From NCBI GenBank assembly GCA_964059195.1, contig CAXKWD010000003.1, forward strand, positions 196,936,174 to 197,000,173: a DNA stretch of 64,000 nt. Direction: 5' to 3'. A program made the position numbers and the translations under genes. Of this stretch, positions 1-11,682 are shown piece after piece. The notes under the pieces were generated by a model, which saw only the letters and a program-made list of their open reading frames with translations, did no database searches and was not told the origin of the DNA. The DNA comes from Ectobius pallidus (lineage: Eukaryota > Arthropoda > Insecta > Blattodea > Ectobiidae). Position 1 is the first letter of the stretch, and every line of letters begins with the position of its first letter.

Positions 1-3000
1 AAAATTTTATATTGTGTATGAATATTTCGGGGTGTTTTGGGCTCCCTCTTACTTCTTGCTGGGAGGAAGGGTAGATCCACGAATACGTTTATATATTCTT
101 CTGCTAATTCCTGTAAGGAGGTTTAGTTTTCAGATATTTCGTCGCGGGCGGCTCACTGGTAATTCCGGAAGCCATTGAGCTGGACGTTTCGATTTTGTTC
201 CGTTGTCTGGGTAAATTCAAAGGAATTCCCTTGACGTTACTTTTTGGTTTCCTTATTCTGGGACCCCTACAATAAACTCCCCGATAATCACTCACCTGGA
301 TTTTGTAAATTGCTGGTATTTATTCTTGATAAATGTTATGGTGGATGTACCTGAAATTTTATTAAGTGGGAAAGGATTCAGGAGAAACTGAATGTTCTTT
401 TCGCGAATCGGTTTCAAGGAAGCATATTTTCAGCTCCCAACTCATTTTGTTTTAAATGTAATTTATTTTAAAGGTAAAGTATGGTTACAAAACATATATA
501 TATATTTGCTTGGACGCATACTGTGTGGTTTCTATTTTATGTTTCAGTTTGTTGTCATCTGCCCAAGGGACATTGTTGTGGTCGTGTACTCTGACCCAGA
601 CTTAGTGTGGACCTAGTATGTGGGGGGGGCTATCCCTCTCTTTCTTCTTGGCTGCCTGTCTGAGTCCCGTCTTGTGCCGTGTCCGTCACCTTGGTGCCTG
701 CTCTGGAGACGTCTGGGGTTGGTTCCTGTAACAAAAGAGGATGCATCTATTAGAGAGGACGCATTGCTGAGCTACAAGCTGTGTTGCAGAAACATGCAAC
801 TGCATCCAGATAAGCGGAGATGTCTGCTGGGATTTGGAGTAAGCGGAATTCCAGGAAGAGAGGAGCTTTTGATGGAAACATGGAAGCGTGCTGGTCCAGG
901 TCTTGGTCATGCTGAGAGAATCTCTGAGGCATGCAATTTGAAGCAAAACTTTTATTGGAGCCATTTCCATGCTATTTGGCAAAGCAAACTTTAAGAGCCA
1001 TGCATGACGTCATTGAGACAGTGAGATCCTGCTCGGATGGGAGAACTTGTGGATCTATAGCAAGCAGTATTTTTGGACACAGCAGATAAGAGCTGCACAA
1101 ATGCAACTTACTGTGCTGCCGACTGCCATCTTACGATCATTTCATCTGTTTGATCGTGTTTCCATCCCCTATTTTCCTGTCGTGCCCTTTGATGCTTTGC
1201 CTCAAAATTCTAGTTTGTCCTTCCGCGCCCTTCCTCGGCGAGACTTGCCATCCTGTTAGCCCCCATCTTTATCTGATCCATCGAGTGGCAGTACAGATTC
1301 TCCTAGAAGATACTTCGCAGTCTTGATTAAACTTGACCTGGCGGCACAACATCTAGCTAGAGACAAGAAGTCCATGACACTGTGTCTCAATCTGGAATCT
1401 AAAAGCTACTGTCCATCTGATGCAGTTATTCTCTACAGTTCCTGCTCGAGCGGCTGGGCGGTGGGAACCTTCCCGCTAGCTGTTCCATGGTCTTCGCTGG
1501 GCACTCCTGTGGTGCAGAGTTGCAGAATATTGGAAGTCCTGCTCCAGTGGTGAAATGCTCGGTGCGTCTGGACTAAGAATTGGATGTCTTTCTCTCTTCA
1601 GTTTGGTGCTGGTGTTTATCTCCTACCCCGGGGGGAGGAATAAATGGTGTGGTTCGTGTGTTTGGAACTCATGAAGAGTACAAGAGTCTCTGAAGTTTCG
1701 GCGGCACTGGTCAAGGCGAGGAACTTTCGACGGCAGTTTTCAAGAAAAAGATTGGGTTTAGTGTTCAATTTATTTAAATGTTGTGTTTTTTTTGGGGGGT
1801 AATTTCTAAGGTTAAGGTCTAAAGGCATTGTTGAAATAAAGTCTTCGACTTTATTTAGGGCAATTGGGGGAGAATGAGCCGTGAAATTCGGCTCAAGTGG
1901 TATAAAGCGCCCCTATGGTTGTTTGTTTGAACCACAAAAACTTTAATTATCATTGATTTTACGCGTCCGAGTTTACCAGCGGTTACGTCTGGTATTTCTG
2001 AACGTGGTACGTGGAAGCGAGACCCTGGAGCGCCGATCTTACGTGCTTCAGTTGGGAGCTGCCTCTGACAACGCGAGTATGTAGTGCTTGATTCTGTGAT
2101 TTGGTGGGCGTGTACAGCAGTTCAGCCATGGATCGTGCCTGCTGTTTCGGTGAGATTGTTCCTTTTCTATCTTAATACAATTTATAAATTCTGTTCAATT
2201 CTTTATCTCACCTGATTTTGGATCTGCTAAATTTGCCGTAATGTATATATAGTTCGCTTATTTGTTGAAGTTTAGATTATTCATTTTCTCGGGTTTTTGG
2301 CTTCTAGAAATTTCGCCCACATTTAGTAATTTATTCATATTATGTTTCATTTTTCTTCGTCCGTCCGTCCGCCTAAAATACAATTCTCCAGTTCTCCTGA
2401 AACTAATACCACGTTCGTAGGTTTTTCTAAATTAATGGTTAATTTTTCAAGTAATGTAAAGAATGTCTGAAGCCGGCTATGTTAATATAATCCAAGCAGT
2501 GGTCAGTAACTGGATGTCATGCTGCAGTATTTGAAGTTTAAGATAGAATCTATGGCATAAGTAAAGTACGAAAATACAGAGTGATATTTCATAACTGGTA
2601 TAATCTTGCAAGCTCTTTTGAATTAGACTTTGGTGTTACGACGAGCTCGTACTAATTAGTTCCTGAGTGGAGTTTAACTTTACAATTCAAAAATAAAATC
2701 AGTAATATAAATTCATATACAGCGTGATCACATTTTCAGTAAATAATCTGACATGTAATTTGAAATAACCTTGGATGCCACAAAGGTGTATGCACAGAGT
2801 AATTTTAATGAAGTAATTTTTGGCTACTGTTTAAATTGGATAATTAGCCATTTTGTATATATTAACTTTTAGATTATTTATTACTATTTATTTAATTTAT
2901 TTGCATATTTATTATGTCTAAAGAACCATACAGGTATCAATAATCAGTACCAGATATACCCATGTTTGTTAAATAAAATTGTTAATTAAACCTTACCCTT

Positions 3001-3164
3001 GCTTCTTAATGGTATTTGTAGTTACCCGAGGTTTCCAGATTTTGTCCAATCAATTTTCAGAGTTACATATGGGGATAATGGGCCGCAGTGTGAAAGTTCA
3101 GCAGGGCGTTTACTTGATTTAGCTAAAAATGGTCAAAACCAAATCTACATTCTAAAACCGTACG
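1..3164. other. Unassigned AT-rich, decayed repeat DNA
   Basis: No intact gene is visible. The first 1.9 kb is richer in GC and has short coding-like blocks (see the RT-like fragment at 392), broken by stops on every frame. It looks like an old retroelement but I cannot place it firmly. From about 1.9 to 3.15 kb the sequence is AT-rich with no recognisable structure. Confidence 0.4.
392..490 (+). pseudogene. Possible reverse-transcriptase palm fragment
   Basis: About 30 residues contain FKEAYFQLPTH followed by YFKGKVW. This resembles the conserved block around the first catalytic aspartate of LTR/DIRS-type reverse transcriptases (consensus LKDAYFxxPxH ... FxGKVW), but the aspartate position is E. 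The surrounding frame is full of stops and no other RT motif could be connected, so the element type is open. DIRS-like is my best guess from the P-H-P spacing. A chance match cannot be excluded at this length. Confidence 0.3.
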
Positions 3165-3993
3165 CTAGCTTCCCGTACGTAAACTCGTGCACCCTCAGAG
3201 GGGGCACAAAACACAATAGAAGTACATGTCCACCTAAACGGTAGACCTCTTGAATATGTGCAGGATTACACATACCTAGGACAGAACCTATCCTTTCACA
3301 CCAACATGGAAAAAGAAATAAAGAGACGCATAGGACTAGCATGGAAGAAATTTTGGTCTCTAAAATTTATCTTAACAGACAAATTCCAGAAACTAACACT
3401 AAAGAGAGAAGTTTTGGAGACATGTGTGATGCCAGTACTCCTATATGGCTGCCAAACGTGGTCATTATCCTCGAAGCAAAGACAAAAGATTCAGACGTGC
3501 CAACGCAGAATGGAGCGTAAAATACTTCAGGTCTCCCTGAAAGACAGAATAAGGAATGAAGAGCTACGAAATAGGACAGGTATGACAGACGCCCTCATCA
3601 CGGCCGACAGACTCAAATGGAAATGGGGAGGCCACGTGGCAAGACTGGACCATAAGAGATGGACGCACGCGCTAACGATGTGGGACCCCAGAATTGGCAA
3701 GAGGAACGTGGGACGGCAAAAGATCCGTTGGGCAGAAGGTTTCAAGAAGACGGCGGGGGCGCAGTGGAGCAGAAGCGCAAGAGACAGACAATTGTGGAAG
3801 GATCTGGAAAAACTGTATATATAGTGTATAATTTGAGAGTAGTGAACTAGGTTAAGTACTTGAACAAACTCCTTACTCTTTAGGACTAGCCCACCTAGGG
3901 AGTCAAACTAGAGGGCTTTTCCCTGCAACAGCAGGAGGCCATGGCCCTTAAGGGATTCTGAAGGCTAAAATTCATTCATTCATTCATTCAGAT
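3165..3993 (+). mobile_element. 5'-truncated non-LTR retrotransposon (RTE/R4-like 3' end)
   Basis: The element carries the C-terminal end of a LINE reverse transcriptase, a short 3' UTR, and ends in a tetranucleotide tail (ATTC repeated about five times at 3970-3990). Such simple-repeat tails are typical of RTE/R4-like LINEs. The 5' end is truncated somewhere near 3165-3215. No clean target-site duplication was found. Confidence 0.7.
3216..3824 (+). pseudogene. LINE reverse transcriptase, C-terminal fragment
   Basis: This is the last ~200 codons of an endonuclease-reverse transcriptase polyprotein, open in one frame. Visible landmarks of the post-palm region are DYTYLGQ, a K-rich helix with RRIGLAWKKFW, MPVLLYGCQTW (LxYGxxTW), QRRMERKILQVSLKDRIRN, LKWKWGGHVAR (LKWxGHVxR), RNVGRQKIRW (GRPxxRW) and a final DRQLWKDLEKLYI. 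The catalytic YADD block and the endonuclease lie upstream and are absent, so the copy is dead on arrival. The reading frame is already open before the first methionine at 3258, which fits a 5'-truncated insertion, not a start codon. It is only distantly related to the second LINE fragment at 9.2 kb. Confidence 0.8.
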
Positions 3994-4753
3994 AGAGGAA
4001 ATTCGAAGTCGAGATTTTAACATCCCCTGAATCTAAAAATAATACCCAGGAAACATGTCTCTGTGTGTCTGTCTAGGTGTTTGTACGTCTATGCTCGGGA
4101 ACGAAAAGTCTCATAAAAGCTAATTGGGTTATGTAACTCGTAATTTTTATGACACTTTACATGAAGAAAATTTTGTTTCTCACGAATTTCTCGAAGATGG
4201 CTCTAATGATTTTGTCTAAATTTTAATACATAAGGTACTTATAGTAAGTACTAAAACTTTTATTTCAAACATTTGTTCATAAAAATTCTCTGAAGGGTAG
4301 TTATAAGCTACCTACCGTTTTCAGAAACTCAGTCTTACCTGGTAAACAATAACGCTTTGCAACAAGTTGATACAACTGAATACGCACTTTTGTTTTAAAT
4401 TTCCTACATGAATTCCATAATATGCCTAATGTATTATGTACTTAATATACTGTCCAAAAAAAGACATTTAATTGGGTAGATAAAGTTATGTGTGTTACAT
4501 CAGATTTTCACATAGGCGGGATTTTTAGCTTTTTAATTAATCATCATTCGTTTTAATTCTTTATGCGAGCTCTGCATGTAAATACAAATTTCATGAATCT
4601 TCGGTTTGTTTTAATCGTTTCAATTCCAATCTGTTTGCCCATTTAATTATTCATTTACTACGTCTAACAATGCAATTAAAATTTATATAATTCATACAAT
4701 TTAGCCCTATGTAAAAATGATGTCAGTGTTAAGAAATATAAGTTTATAATTAT
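3994..4753. other. Non-coding; part of a dispersed repeat
   Basis: No gene. A block at about 4245-4310 (including CTGAAGGGTAGTTATAAGC) recurs in inverted orientation at about 5575-5640 and, more diverged, near 8690-8770, so it belongs to an unclassified dispersed family. Confidence 0.45.
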
Positions 4754-5425
4754 TAAGTGACATATATGATACTTTATGAGATTGTGTGGTGGACGGGAAA
4801 ATGCTTGTCTGTCCATCTGTCTGTCCGTTCGCCCAGGTGTCTGTACACGTGATAACTCAAATTCGATTTATCGTATTTTCATGAAACTTGGTATACGCAG
4901 CTATAATGTCCATGGCAAGAACAATGTTTATTTTTTACCAAATCGGTTGACCGGTACCGAGTGTGAGGGCCCAATAAAGGACACATGCTTTTTAAATGGG
5001 AAATCATGACTGTACTACAATGCCGCGTTGCTTAATCATGGAAGGCCTTGACTCCAATGCAATGAGATTTTTGTTTATTTTGTTGATAAAGTTGAAATGA
5101 GTACTACATGAATACTGTTATATAGAGAAGGTATATTACTGTCAGATAATTAGGCCTATGTACATTAAACGGAGTTTTTTGCCAGTGCATTTTGTGAAAT
5201 GTTGACATATTTTAAGAATTTCTGATATCAGTGTATGTGAGTATGAATTTAAGTTAAGTATCAAACTTTAGACCTTTGTTCTTCCGTAAGTCCTGCTTAA
5301 TGAGTGTTGACCTGGAGCTAACTCGGAGATCTATTACAAAAATAACTTATTTTCTGGATGCAGTTATCACTGATTAAAAAAAGGCATTCTGGCACTTTGT
5401 TATATCAGTATACCTGATTTTATTT
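4754..5425 (+). repeat. Minisatellite-bearing dispersed element, copy A
   Basis: This is the first of three copies in the window (others 30555-31110, minus; 35124-36362, plus). Order of parts: a leader TACTTTATGAGATTGTG then GGTGGACGGGAAAATG; a CTGT/CCGT pyrimidine run; one 'box' unit (start near AACTCAAATTCG, core TTTTCATGAAACTTGGTATA, then CCATGG, then GACCGGTACCG); a unique stretch; and a shared 3' end with TAAGTCCTGCTTAATGA and CACTTTGTTATATCAG. No protein is encoded consistently and no superfamily is assigned. Confidence 0.65.
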
Positions 5426-5732
5426 TTCTGTTAAATAACTGATTTAAACAAAACATCTAGGGCTTAATTAAATAATCGCGGGCCACCTGCTAGCATAGAA
5501 TAAGAGACGCTATTCAATCGTCTCATTTTCATCTGAAGGTGTATTGGTCGTTTTTAAAGATTTTTGCAAACGTTGGTTGCTTATAACTACCCTTTAGAGA
5601 ATTTAAAGAAAAGTTTTAAATGAAAGGTTTAGCTCTTAGAAAAAGCACCTTGTGTAGAAAATTTACACCATACAGACGAAATCGTCTTATAGCAAAATCC
5701 CGAAAAATGAACTTGTTTTTAAGTGTCTATTC
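5426..5732. other. Non-coding; repeat block and possible Helitron end
   Basis: Holds CGCGGGCCACCTGCTAGC near 5477, which looks like a Helitron 3' hairpin plus CTAG, followed by a copy of the dispersed block also seen at 4.25 and 8.7 kb. Confidence 0.3.
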
Positions 5733-6358
5733 CCCGTGTTTGGTATTGGCCAATAACGTTTAGCAATTCCTCGGATATAGACCAATCACGATCGTTTATC
5801 TTATAAAATGCTTGCTTTTAACATGAGGATAATGTTTTATCGATAAAATCATCTGCTCGTTACTGGACAAGTAAGCATCAGTGCGCAGTGATTAATACGT
5901 CACACGCTGACATTTAAGCATCACGAAAACAGATTATTTTATACAACATAACTTGTTTGGAAATTGAAATAATAGACATGTAAATTGATTAAAGCATATT
6001 TTCGATTTCGGCGCAAGCCAGTTGGTGTACTTTTATTCTATTCTGCCGTTTGCTTACCTGAAAAGTTAACTATGTTTTATATGCACCATTGGTAGCACTG
6101 GTCACAACATGGTAACTCGAATCGATTCATGGATGATTGATTCACAGTATGCCGTGATCTCGCAGCTGTTTGTATTGTTTTATATAACAAAGAACGAAAG
6201 TAATTATTATTTGTATAATCCGATACATTTTTATTCATGGAATAGGCTAGTCTTAATAAATCCAGCTCGAGTTGACGAGTTTCTTCAGATAAATTGGTTC
6301 CTGCTGCGCAATCGCGAATCTATCGATAAACTCGTCAACTCTCGTGGGATTACCCATG
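5733..6358 (+). repeat. ~620-bp dispersed repeat, copy 1
   Basis: Closely matches the reverse complement of 16913-17530. The 3' end forms a hairpin: GAGTTGACGAGTTT near 6269 pairs with AAACTCGTCAACTC near 6329. In both copies the repeat sits just upstream of a Helitron of the same family, in the same relative orientation. No protein is recognisable; an open stretch at 6109 is not supported because it is not coding-like in the other copy. Confidence 0.6.
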
Positions 6359-6597
6359 ATAATGATAGTAACGGCAAGAGAAAGTCATCTATATTCGTGT
6401 GAAAACCCGAGAAGATACCTAAACCAAATAGGCCTACACCCTATAAGTTACAATTTTTCATTCTCTGGTTATGCTGTTCACAAACACAAAGCGGACGCAC
6501 GCAATTTAATAAGTTTTATTTTTGGATTCAGGGATCTCAAAACTTATATTTATACTGAAAACTGAACTTTTATTTCAAGCTGTAGCAAACTTGACTT

Positions 6598-7584
6598 CTA
6601 ATATATAAAATCGAAAGTGTGTATGTATGTATGTATGTATGTATGTTTGTTCCTTATACAAATCTACATTTCTTTACCAATTTACACGACATTTTGCACA
6701 CATACCCAGTTAAGCCCGGGAAGTATAGCTGTCGACATTAAAATTCAAACAAAATACTCCTTCCCTTGAAAATTATATAATTTCTGAGAATTTTATACTG
6801 AAAAAATGAATTGCTGTTTAGTTCACATGGCAACAGTAAATTGTTTACTATGATTACATAGGGCCTTGGCAAGTATATAGCCTAATGCTTTAACGAATTA
6901 TGATTCCATCGATGTAATATATTGGCGAAAATAATGACTGAAAATTAAATCCACGAAAATAAAGCACAGTGTGATGTAGTCACGTAACTTTCTCTACCCT
7001 CGACATAAGAAATATTTACTCACTTCACATTTTGATGTAGAATAAGAGGGACAACTTAAGTGTGTGAGTATGCTATATCAAAAGTCTATAAATAATCCTT
7101 TCCGCTGATAAGTTATCCATACCTGTAGGCTTTGTGTTAGTTGAGAAATAGGGATGTTTATCATAGGCCCTAAGCATGGGATGGAACATTTTGAGTCCTA
7201 TGCTCGCAGTATATTATGTCCCGGGTTCTAGGGGAGGAAAGTATGAAAGTGATACTGCATTTCTCTTTTATTTCAGCTCCGAAACGATTGTATAGTAACA
7301 TGAGAATGAGAAATAAAATTTTCCGTCAAGTCAGTACAATCTTATGTAATTTGTGTTTCTTCTTATTTCAACCCCTCCCAAGCATGATGTGTAGAAGCAA
7401 CGGAATGCAGCATTCCACATCCTCTATGAGCCATAAAAAGCTATATCCAGCGTTTTCTGATGGAATAGTTTGAGTGTGATAAATCTTTTTCTTCATTTCA
7501 AGTTCTACATACATAAAGTCCTTCATAAGTTAATTTCAAATTAAAAAATACAAAGCCCGGGCGACGCCGGGCCTTTTCAGCTAG
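6598..7584 (+). mobile_element. Non-autonomous Helitron (family 1), copy 1
   Basis: Begins TCTAATATATAAAATCG and ends with a GC hairpin (GCCCGGGCGACGCCGGGC) followed by TTTTCAG and CTAG, with T as the next base. These are the diagnostic Helitron ends: 5' TC, 3' hairpin, CTRR, insertion before T. There are no TIRs or TSD. A (TATG)n run lies near the 5' end. No Rep/helicase is encoded. Related copies: 12374-13161, 15986-16832, 37589-39350. Confidence 0.75.
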
Positions 7585-8103
7585 TCTTCTATATAATAGT
7601 GCCTATGGTGCGGGTAGAGAAATGAAGCTTCTGTGGCTGTATCTTGTGTTTACAAAATCTTAGAGATTCACCTACAAGACGTAAATGTAAAATGTAAACT
7701 CTGACTTTTATTCTATTTCAATCAATGAAAATAAGGTCAAGGTCAATGACCAAGTGAGGTGGGGCTTCAAACATATCACATATGGTTCCTTCCCCCAGAA
7801 GCTAACGCCGGATTGAATACTTACTTACCATGAGCCATCATCGCTTTTATACCTGATATCATAAACATCAAAATTCAATATCGGTTCAAGTTTAAACAAG
7901 CCGTAACACAGAAACACAAAAAACAGGTTCCCTTCAATTATAGTTAAATGACCTACTAACTGGTATACACAAAATCATAAACACGCGATATGTTCTCTAT
8001 ACATTTAAGCGTATATAAAATAAAATTACAATTTTAAAAATTTGAAGTGAATCCCCTATCTTCCTCTGCCATATAAAAGTTTTGCCCCTTAGTGTAATAT
8101 ATT
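7585..8103. other. Non-coding, nothing recognised
   Basis: AT-rich DNA with no coding signal on either strand and no repeat that I could match elsewhere in the window. Confidence 0.5.
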
Positions 8104-8117
8104 ATGTATGACATTCT

Positions 8118-8430
8118 AAACTAAACTAAACTCCGTGGCGCTAAATCCGTAGAGGGACTTGGCCTACCACCCGACCACTGCGTCATCTACCATAGGCAGA
8201 TGGCAGGATTGGGGGCATGTGGTCAGCATGCCGACACCCACGGCCGTTAATGGTGGTTTCCATGACCGAAGCCGCTACTTCTCTATCAAGTAACTCCTCA
8301 ATTTGAATCACGAGGCTGAGTGCACCCCTACCAGACCTCCCTACCACAGACAATTCCGAGAAGATACCGGGGATCGAATCCGGGCCGATCTGTAGTCAGC
8401 GACGCTACCCACAAGACCACGCCGACGGTC
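8118..8430 (-). mobile_element. tRNA-derived SINE with 14-bp TSD
   Basis: On the minus strand the head shows box A-like GTCTTGTGGGTAGCG and box B-like GGATTCGATCCC, then a ~230-bp body ending in a TTTAG-type tail. It is flanked by a perfect direct repeat ATGTATGACATTCT at 8104-8117 and 8431-8444, proving retroposition. The perfect TSD suggests a recent copy. Confidence 0.85.
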
Positions 8431-8444
8431 ATGTATGACATTCT

Positions 8445-9154
8445 CTTCGTGTAAATTAATTGATAAAATAAAGAGAATGTCGTTTCCACATGGCATTCCA
8501 GAAGAATATACAACCCAAATGAATGTATTGGTTAATGTACTCTCGTAAGGGCAATACACCTTTCTCAATTCACGTTCTGATATAGAATAAGAGGTCTATT
8601 GCAAAAAGTGTCCATTCGGTTGTTTCAACCTGACGCAAAGCTTTATTGTTCCCCAGGCAATATTGAGTTTCTAGAAACAGTGGGTGTCTGATAACTACAC
8701 TTCAGGAAATTTTTGAAAAACATTGTTGAAAATAAAAGTTTTAGCTCTTAATATAAGCACCTCATGCATAGAATTTAAATAGCGAAAAACCAAATTTTCT
8801 TCATGTTAAGTCTCATTAAATGTAATAGGAAGCAGTGGACACCTAACCCAAATACAAATACAAAATTTTGTTTTCATAGGATTTTTCGTTCTGGAGCTAG
8901 GTTGTTCACAGACACAAACAGACACTCAAAAGATATGTTTTTGAAAATAGTACATTTTGATTGAGGGTACCTCAAAACGTGTATTTATGTTAAAAACTCA
9001 ACTTCGAATTTCTGGGTCGAACACAATACTCCTCTACCTGAAGTACCTACAGGGGAAGCAATAAACTAGGCATGCATTTTCTACAGAATTTTTTTTTCTT
9101 CTTCTTTTCAAATCTTACATTACATATTTTTTTGGCATTCTAATTTTTCTCTAA
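8445..9154. other. Non-coding; dispersed repeat copy
   Basis: 8585-8850 resembles 5510-5700 (shared AGAATAAGAG, TATAACTAC/GATAACTAC, AAGTTTTAGCTCTTA, AGCACCT). No gene. An antisense open stretch near 8328-8568 is partly the SINE and is not coding. Confidence 0.45.
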
Positions 9155-9165
9155 TACTGATACAG

Positions 9166-9927
9166 AATACTTAACAGAATACTTAACCAATGATACAGAT
9201 GAATTGTACATCGAAGGGGAAAGAATAAAAAAGGTTAACAACTTCTGCTATTTAGGCACAATCTTGGAAAAAGGGGGAACATCAGACATGGATATCAATC
9301 AAAAGATAAATAATGGGAGGAAAGTAATTGGAATGTTGAACTCAGTCTTATGGAGCAGGAACATCATTTGTAGCACGAAGAAAATAATATTTAAGTCAAT
9401 ATTGCAAAGTATAGTGTTATATGGAGCAGAGATTTGGACAATGAACAGAAAACATATGAACAAACTGAATGTATTAGAAATGGATTTTTGGAGAAGATCA
9501 GCCAGAGTCTCACGAAGAGACAAAATAAGGAATGCAGAAATACGAAGAAGGATGGAAGTGGAAGAAGACATTAACAATACTATTGAGCGGAAGAGACTAC
9601 AGTGGTATGGTCACGTACGAAGGATGGAAGAAGGAAGGATACCAAAATATATACTTGAATGGGAAATTGGAAGGAGAAGAAGAAGAGGGCGTCCTGCGAC
9701 TACATGGATCAACAATGTACAGATATCAATGGGAAGAGTTGGTGCAGTGGAAGACGATACACAGGACAGAGAAAAATGGAGACAGATTATTAACATATGA
9801 TGACAAGCTCAGAAAAGTGTATTGATTGTGTTGAAATGTTATATGTGGATACTTTGTTTTAATTTGTTTGTATTGTTTGGTTGGAGGACAGCCTCTGTAT
9901 TGAGGGAAAACTCAGAATGTATGTATG
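9166..9927 (+). mobile_element. 5'-truncated LINE insertion with TSD
   Basis: A second non-LTR fragment: RT C-terminus, 3' UTR and a short (ATGT)n tail. It is flanked by the direct repeat TACTGATACAG at 9155-9165 and 9928-9938. This fixes both ends and shows that it inserted as a truncated copy. Confidence 0.85.
9204..9800 (+). pseudogene. LINE reverse transcriptase, C-terminal fragment
   Basis: 198 open codons from the C-terminal region of a LINE reverse transcriptase. Recognisable blocks are NNFCYLGTILE, the KI.NGR helix, SIVLYGAEIW (VLYGxExW), FWRRSARVSRRDKIRN, RKRLQWYGHVRRM (LxWxGHVxRM), RRRRGRPATTW (GRPxxxW) and DREKWRQII near the end. The active-site palm and the endonuclease are missing because of 5' truncation, so no activity is expected. 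The open frame without stops and the intact TSD indicate a fairly recent insertion. Family: the Craton/R4/RTE-like group by these motifs; the exact clade needs a tree. Confidence 0.8.
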
Positions 9928-10214
9928 TACTGATACAGTGAAGCAAACAGCTTCTTGATATCGGTATTTGAGCTAGGCAAATAAAATGCGTATACAGTAA
10001 TCATGGGAAAGGTAGAACAATGTAGTCTATAATATTATCATGTAATGTCCAAATGCATATACCAATCTTGAATGTTAACTGTACAGTAACCACAAAAATC
10101 ATTGATTAGTGTGCCTCACAGTACTGCATATGACATTATTTATCTGTCAGTGAGGTAGATCATTAAGGGAAATCAGTCATAGGAGAGAGGTTCCATCTGG
10201 AGCTGTGAAGTGAA

Positions 10215-10289
10215 CTCTTGACTTAGCTCAGTTGATAGAGCAGCGGCACGGATAGCCGAAGGTCCTGGGTTCGAATCCCAACGCCAGAG
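10215..10289 (+). pseudogene. tRNA-like sequence (tRNA pseudogene or SINE head)
   Basis: Contains box A TAGCTCAGTTG and a perfect box B GGTTCGAATCC with cloverleaf-like spacing. An anticodon-type stem CGGC/GCCG encloses a 7-base loop (ACGGATA). The acceptor stem CTCTTGA / GCCAGAG has two mispairs and position 33 is C, not T, so it is not a sound tRNA. It is followed by CCCCTATAATATTCTCAT, which recurs at about 11283, so a tRNA-derived SINE is likely. Confidence 0.5.
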
Positions 10290-11364
10290 TATTTTTTCCC
10301 CTATAATATTCTCATAGTCTATAGGATAATCTGTATCCTTTAACTCTTTGAACAAGAAGCCACCTCTGCTCTGTATTTCCCTGTACACAGTTGATATTCC
10401 TTGTTTCTGTATTATCTGTAATGTTACTGCTTGCAATAACGAACTCATCGGAATACTGTGCAGTTGACACAACTTCTTGTTTTCAATTCAACTATTCTTC
10501 CTACTGGAATTGAAAATAACACTAGCTCTAGTTTCGTCTAAAGGAGACTCGGTAATTTTAAATTTCATTAAAAAAAAAACCGTAACGTTTGGTTGTCCTG
10601 AAGTGTTTTCCTGGAGAGGATTACCGGATTTAATATGTGTAGAGCACAATGGTCAGATGAAATCATTCTTTGCACCGTTCCAAGTGTGTTTCGGATTGAA
10701 CACAATAACCCTGGTAGTTCTGCAACACACAATGCATCTGCCGTATGCAATTAATGTGTTAGTATTGAAATGGAAAACTCAGTGACTTTCAATTCTTAAC
10801 TTAATTTGCCCGTCCTCGGTTGTGAAGAATAAACATTTTTATCAAATTTGACTAAAACATACCTAAGGTATACGAACTAATTCTTACATAGTCATGAAAG
10901 TCCCAAGATCGGCCTTTTGTAACGTCAACCGAGAATTTAGTCAAATGGATTGTTTAAATATAAAACAGGGACTATTACTCGCTTATAATAAGCAAAATCA
11001 GCGCCACTGCAAGACTTTTTAAATGTTCAAAATAAAGCATTCTAGCATTTTAAATTCAATTTTAGATAGATGAAGTAACTGATATATTTTAACAGCTTAA
11101 ACATAATGAATAAAACGGGAAGCAAAATTTATTTAGTAAATAGTAATAGAGAATTAAATGAAACGTGAGTGATTAGGCCTTCTTGAAGTTTATAGTTTAC
11201 TGATTAATGGTAAGTTATTATTGTCTTTATTAATTAAACAGTTATTTTACCAGTGAATATTTAAACAGTGTCGGAGGAATTTTTCCCCTATAATATTCTC
11301 ATTTAAAATATTGTTGAAAAAATTCAGTGAATACTTTACCCATCTACTACGAGCGTTGGAAGAC
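10290..11364. other. Non-coding, nothing firm
   Basis: No gene recognised. An open stretch at 10477-10785 shows no family signature. The segment CCCCTATAATATTCTCAT occurs at both 10297 and 11283 and may mark the tail of a short interspersed element. Confidence 0.4.
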
Positions 11365-11682
11365 CTATAAAATCAAGGTGAATTACAGGAAATACAAATC
11401 TCTTCTGTTGGATGTTGGTTGGATATCCAGCATACTTCAGAGCAAATAGGAGAATCCTTTCAATAGAAATGCCTTCACAGTATCCAGAAAAATTTGAGCT
11501 GGGTCTGTCAACCGGTCTAAAATTAATTTTGGAAAGCCAATGATTAAAAATATTGAATAGGCTACTTTAAAATTATTCTTCATCCACAATAATATGCAAT
11601 AACATGATAAGGTATGCTGAATATCCAACCAACATCAAACAAAAGGATTTGAACTTCCTGTAATTCAACTTGATTTTATAAA
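11365..11682. mobile_element. MITE with ~70-bp terminal inverted repeats
   Basis: The left arm starts TATAAAATCAAGGTGAATTA and runs through GATGTTGGTTGGATAT to about 11432. The right arm is its reverse complement (from about 11612). The arms are about 85-90% matched by eye, with an AT-rich centre. No clear TSD, so no superfamily. Confidence 0.6.

Noticed and set aside
620..994. 124-codon open frame with an opposing frame of similar length
   Set aside because: Both strands are open, no motif is recognisable, and it lies in decayed retroelement DNA.
10215..10289. Functional tRNA gene
   Set aside because: Mispairs in the acceptor stem and C at position 33; more like a SINE head.
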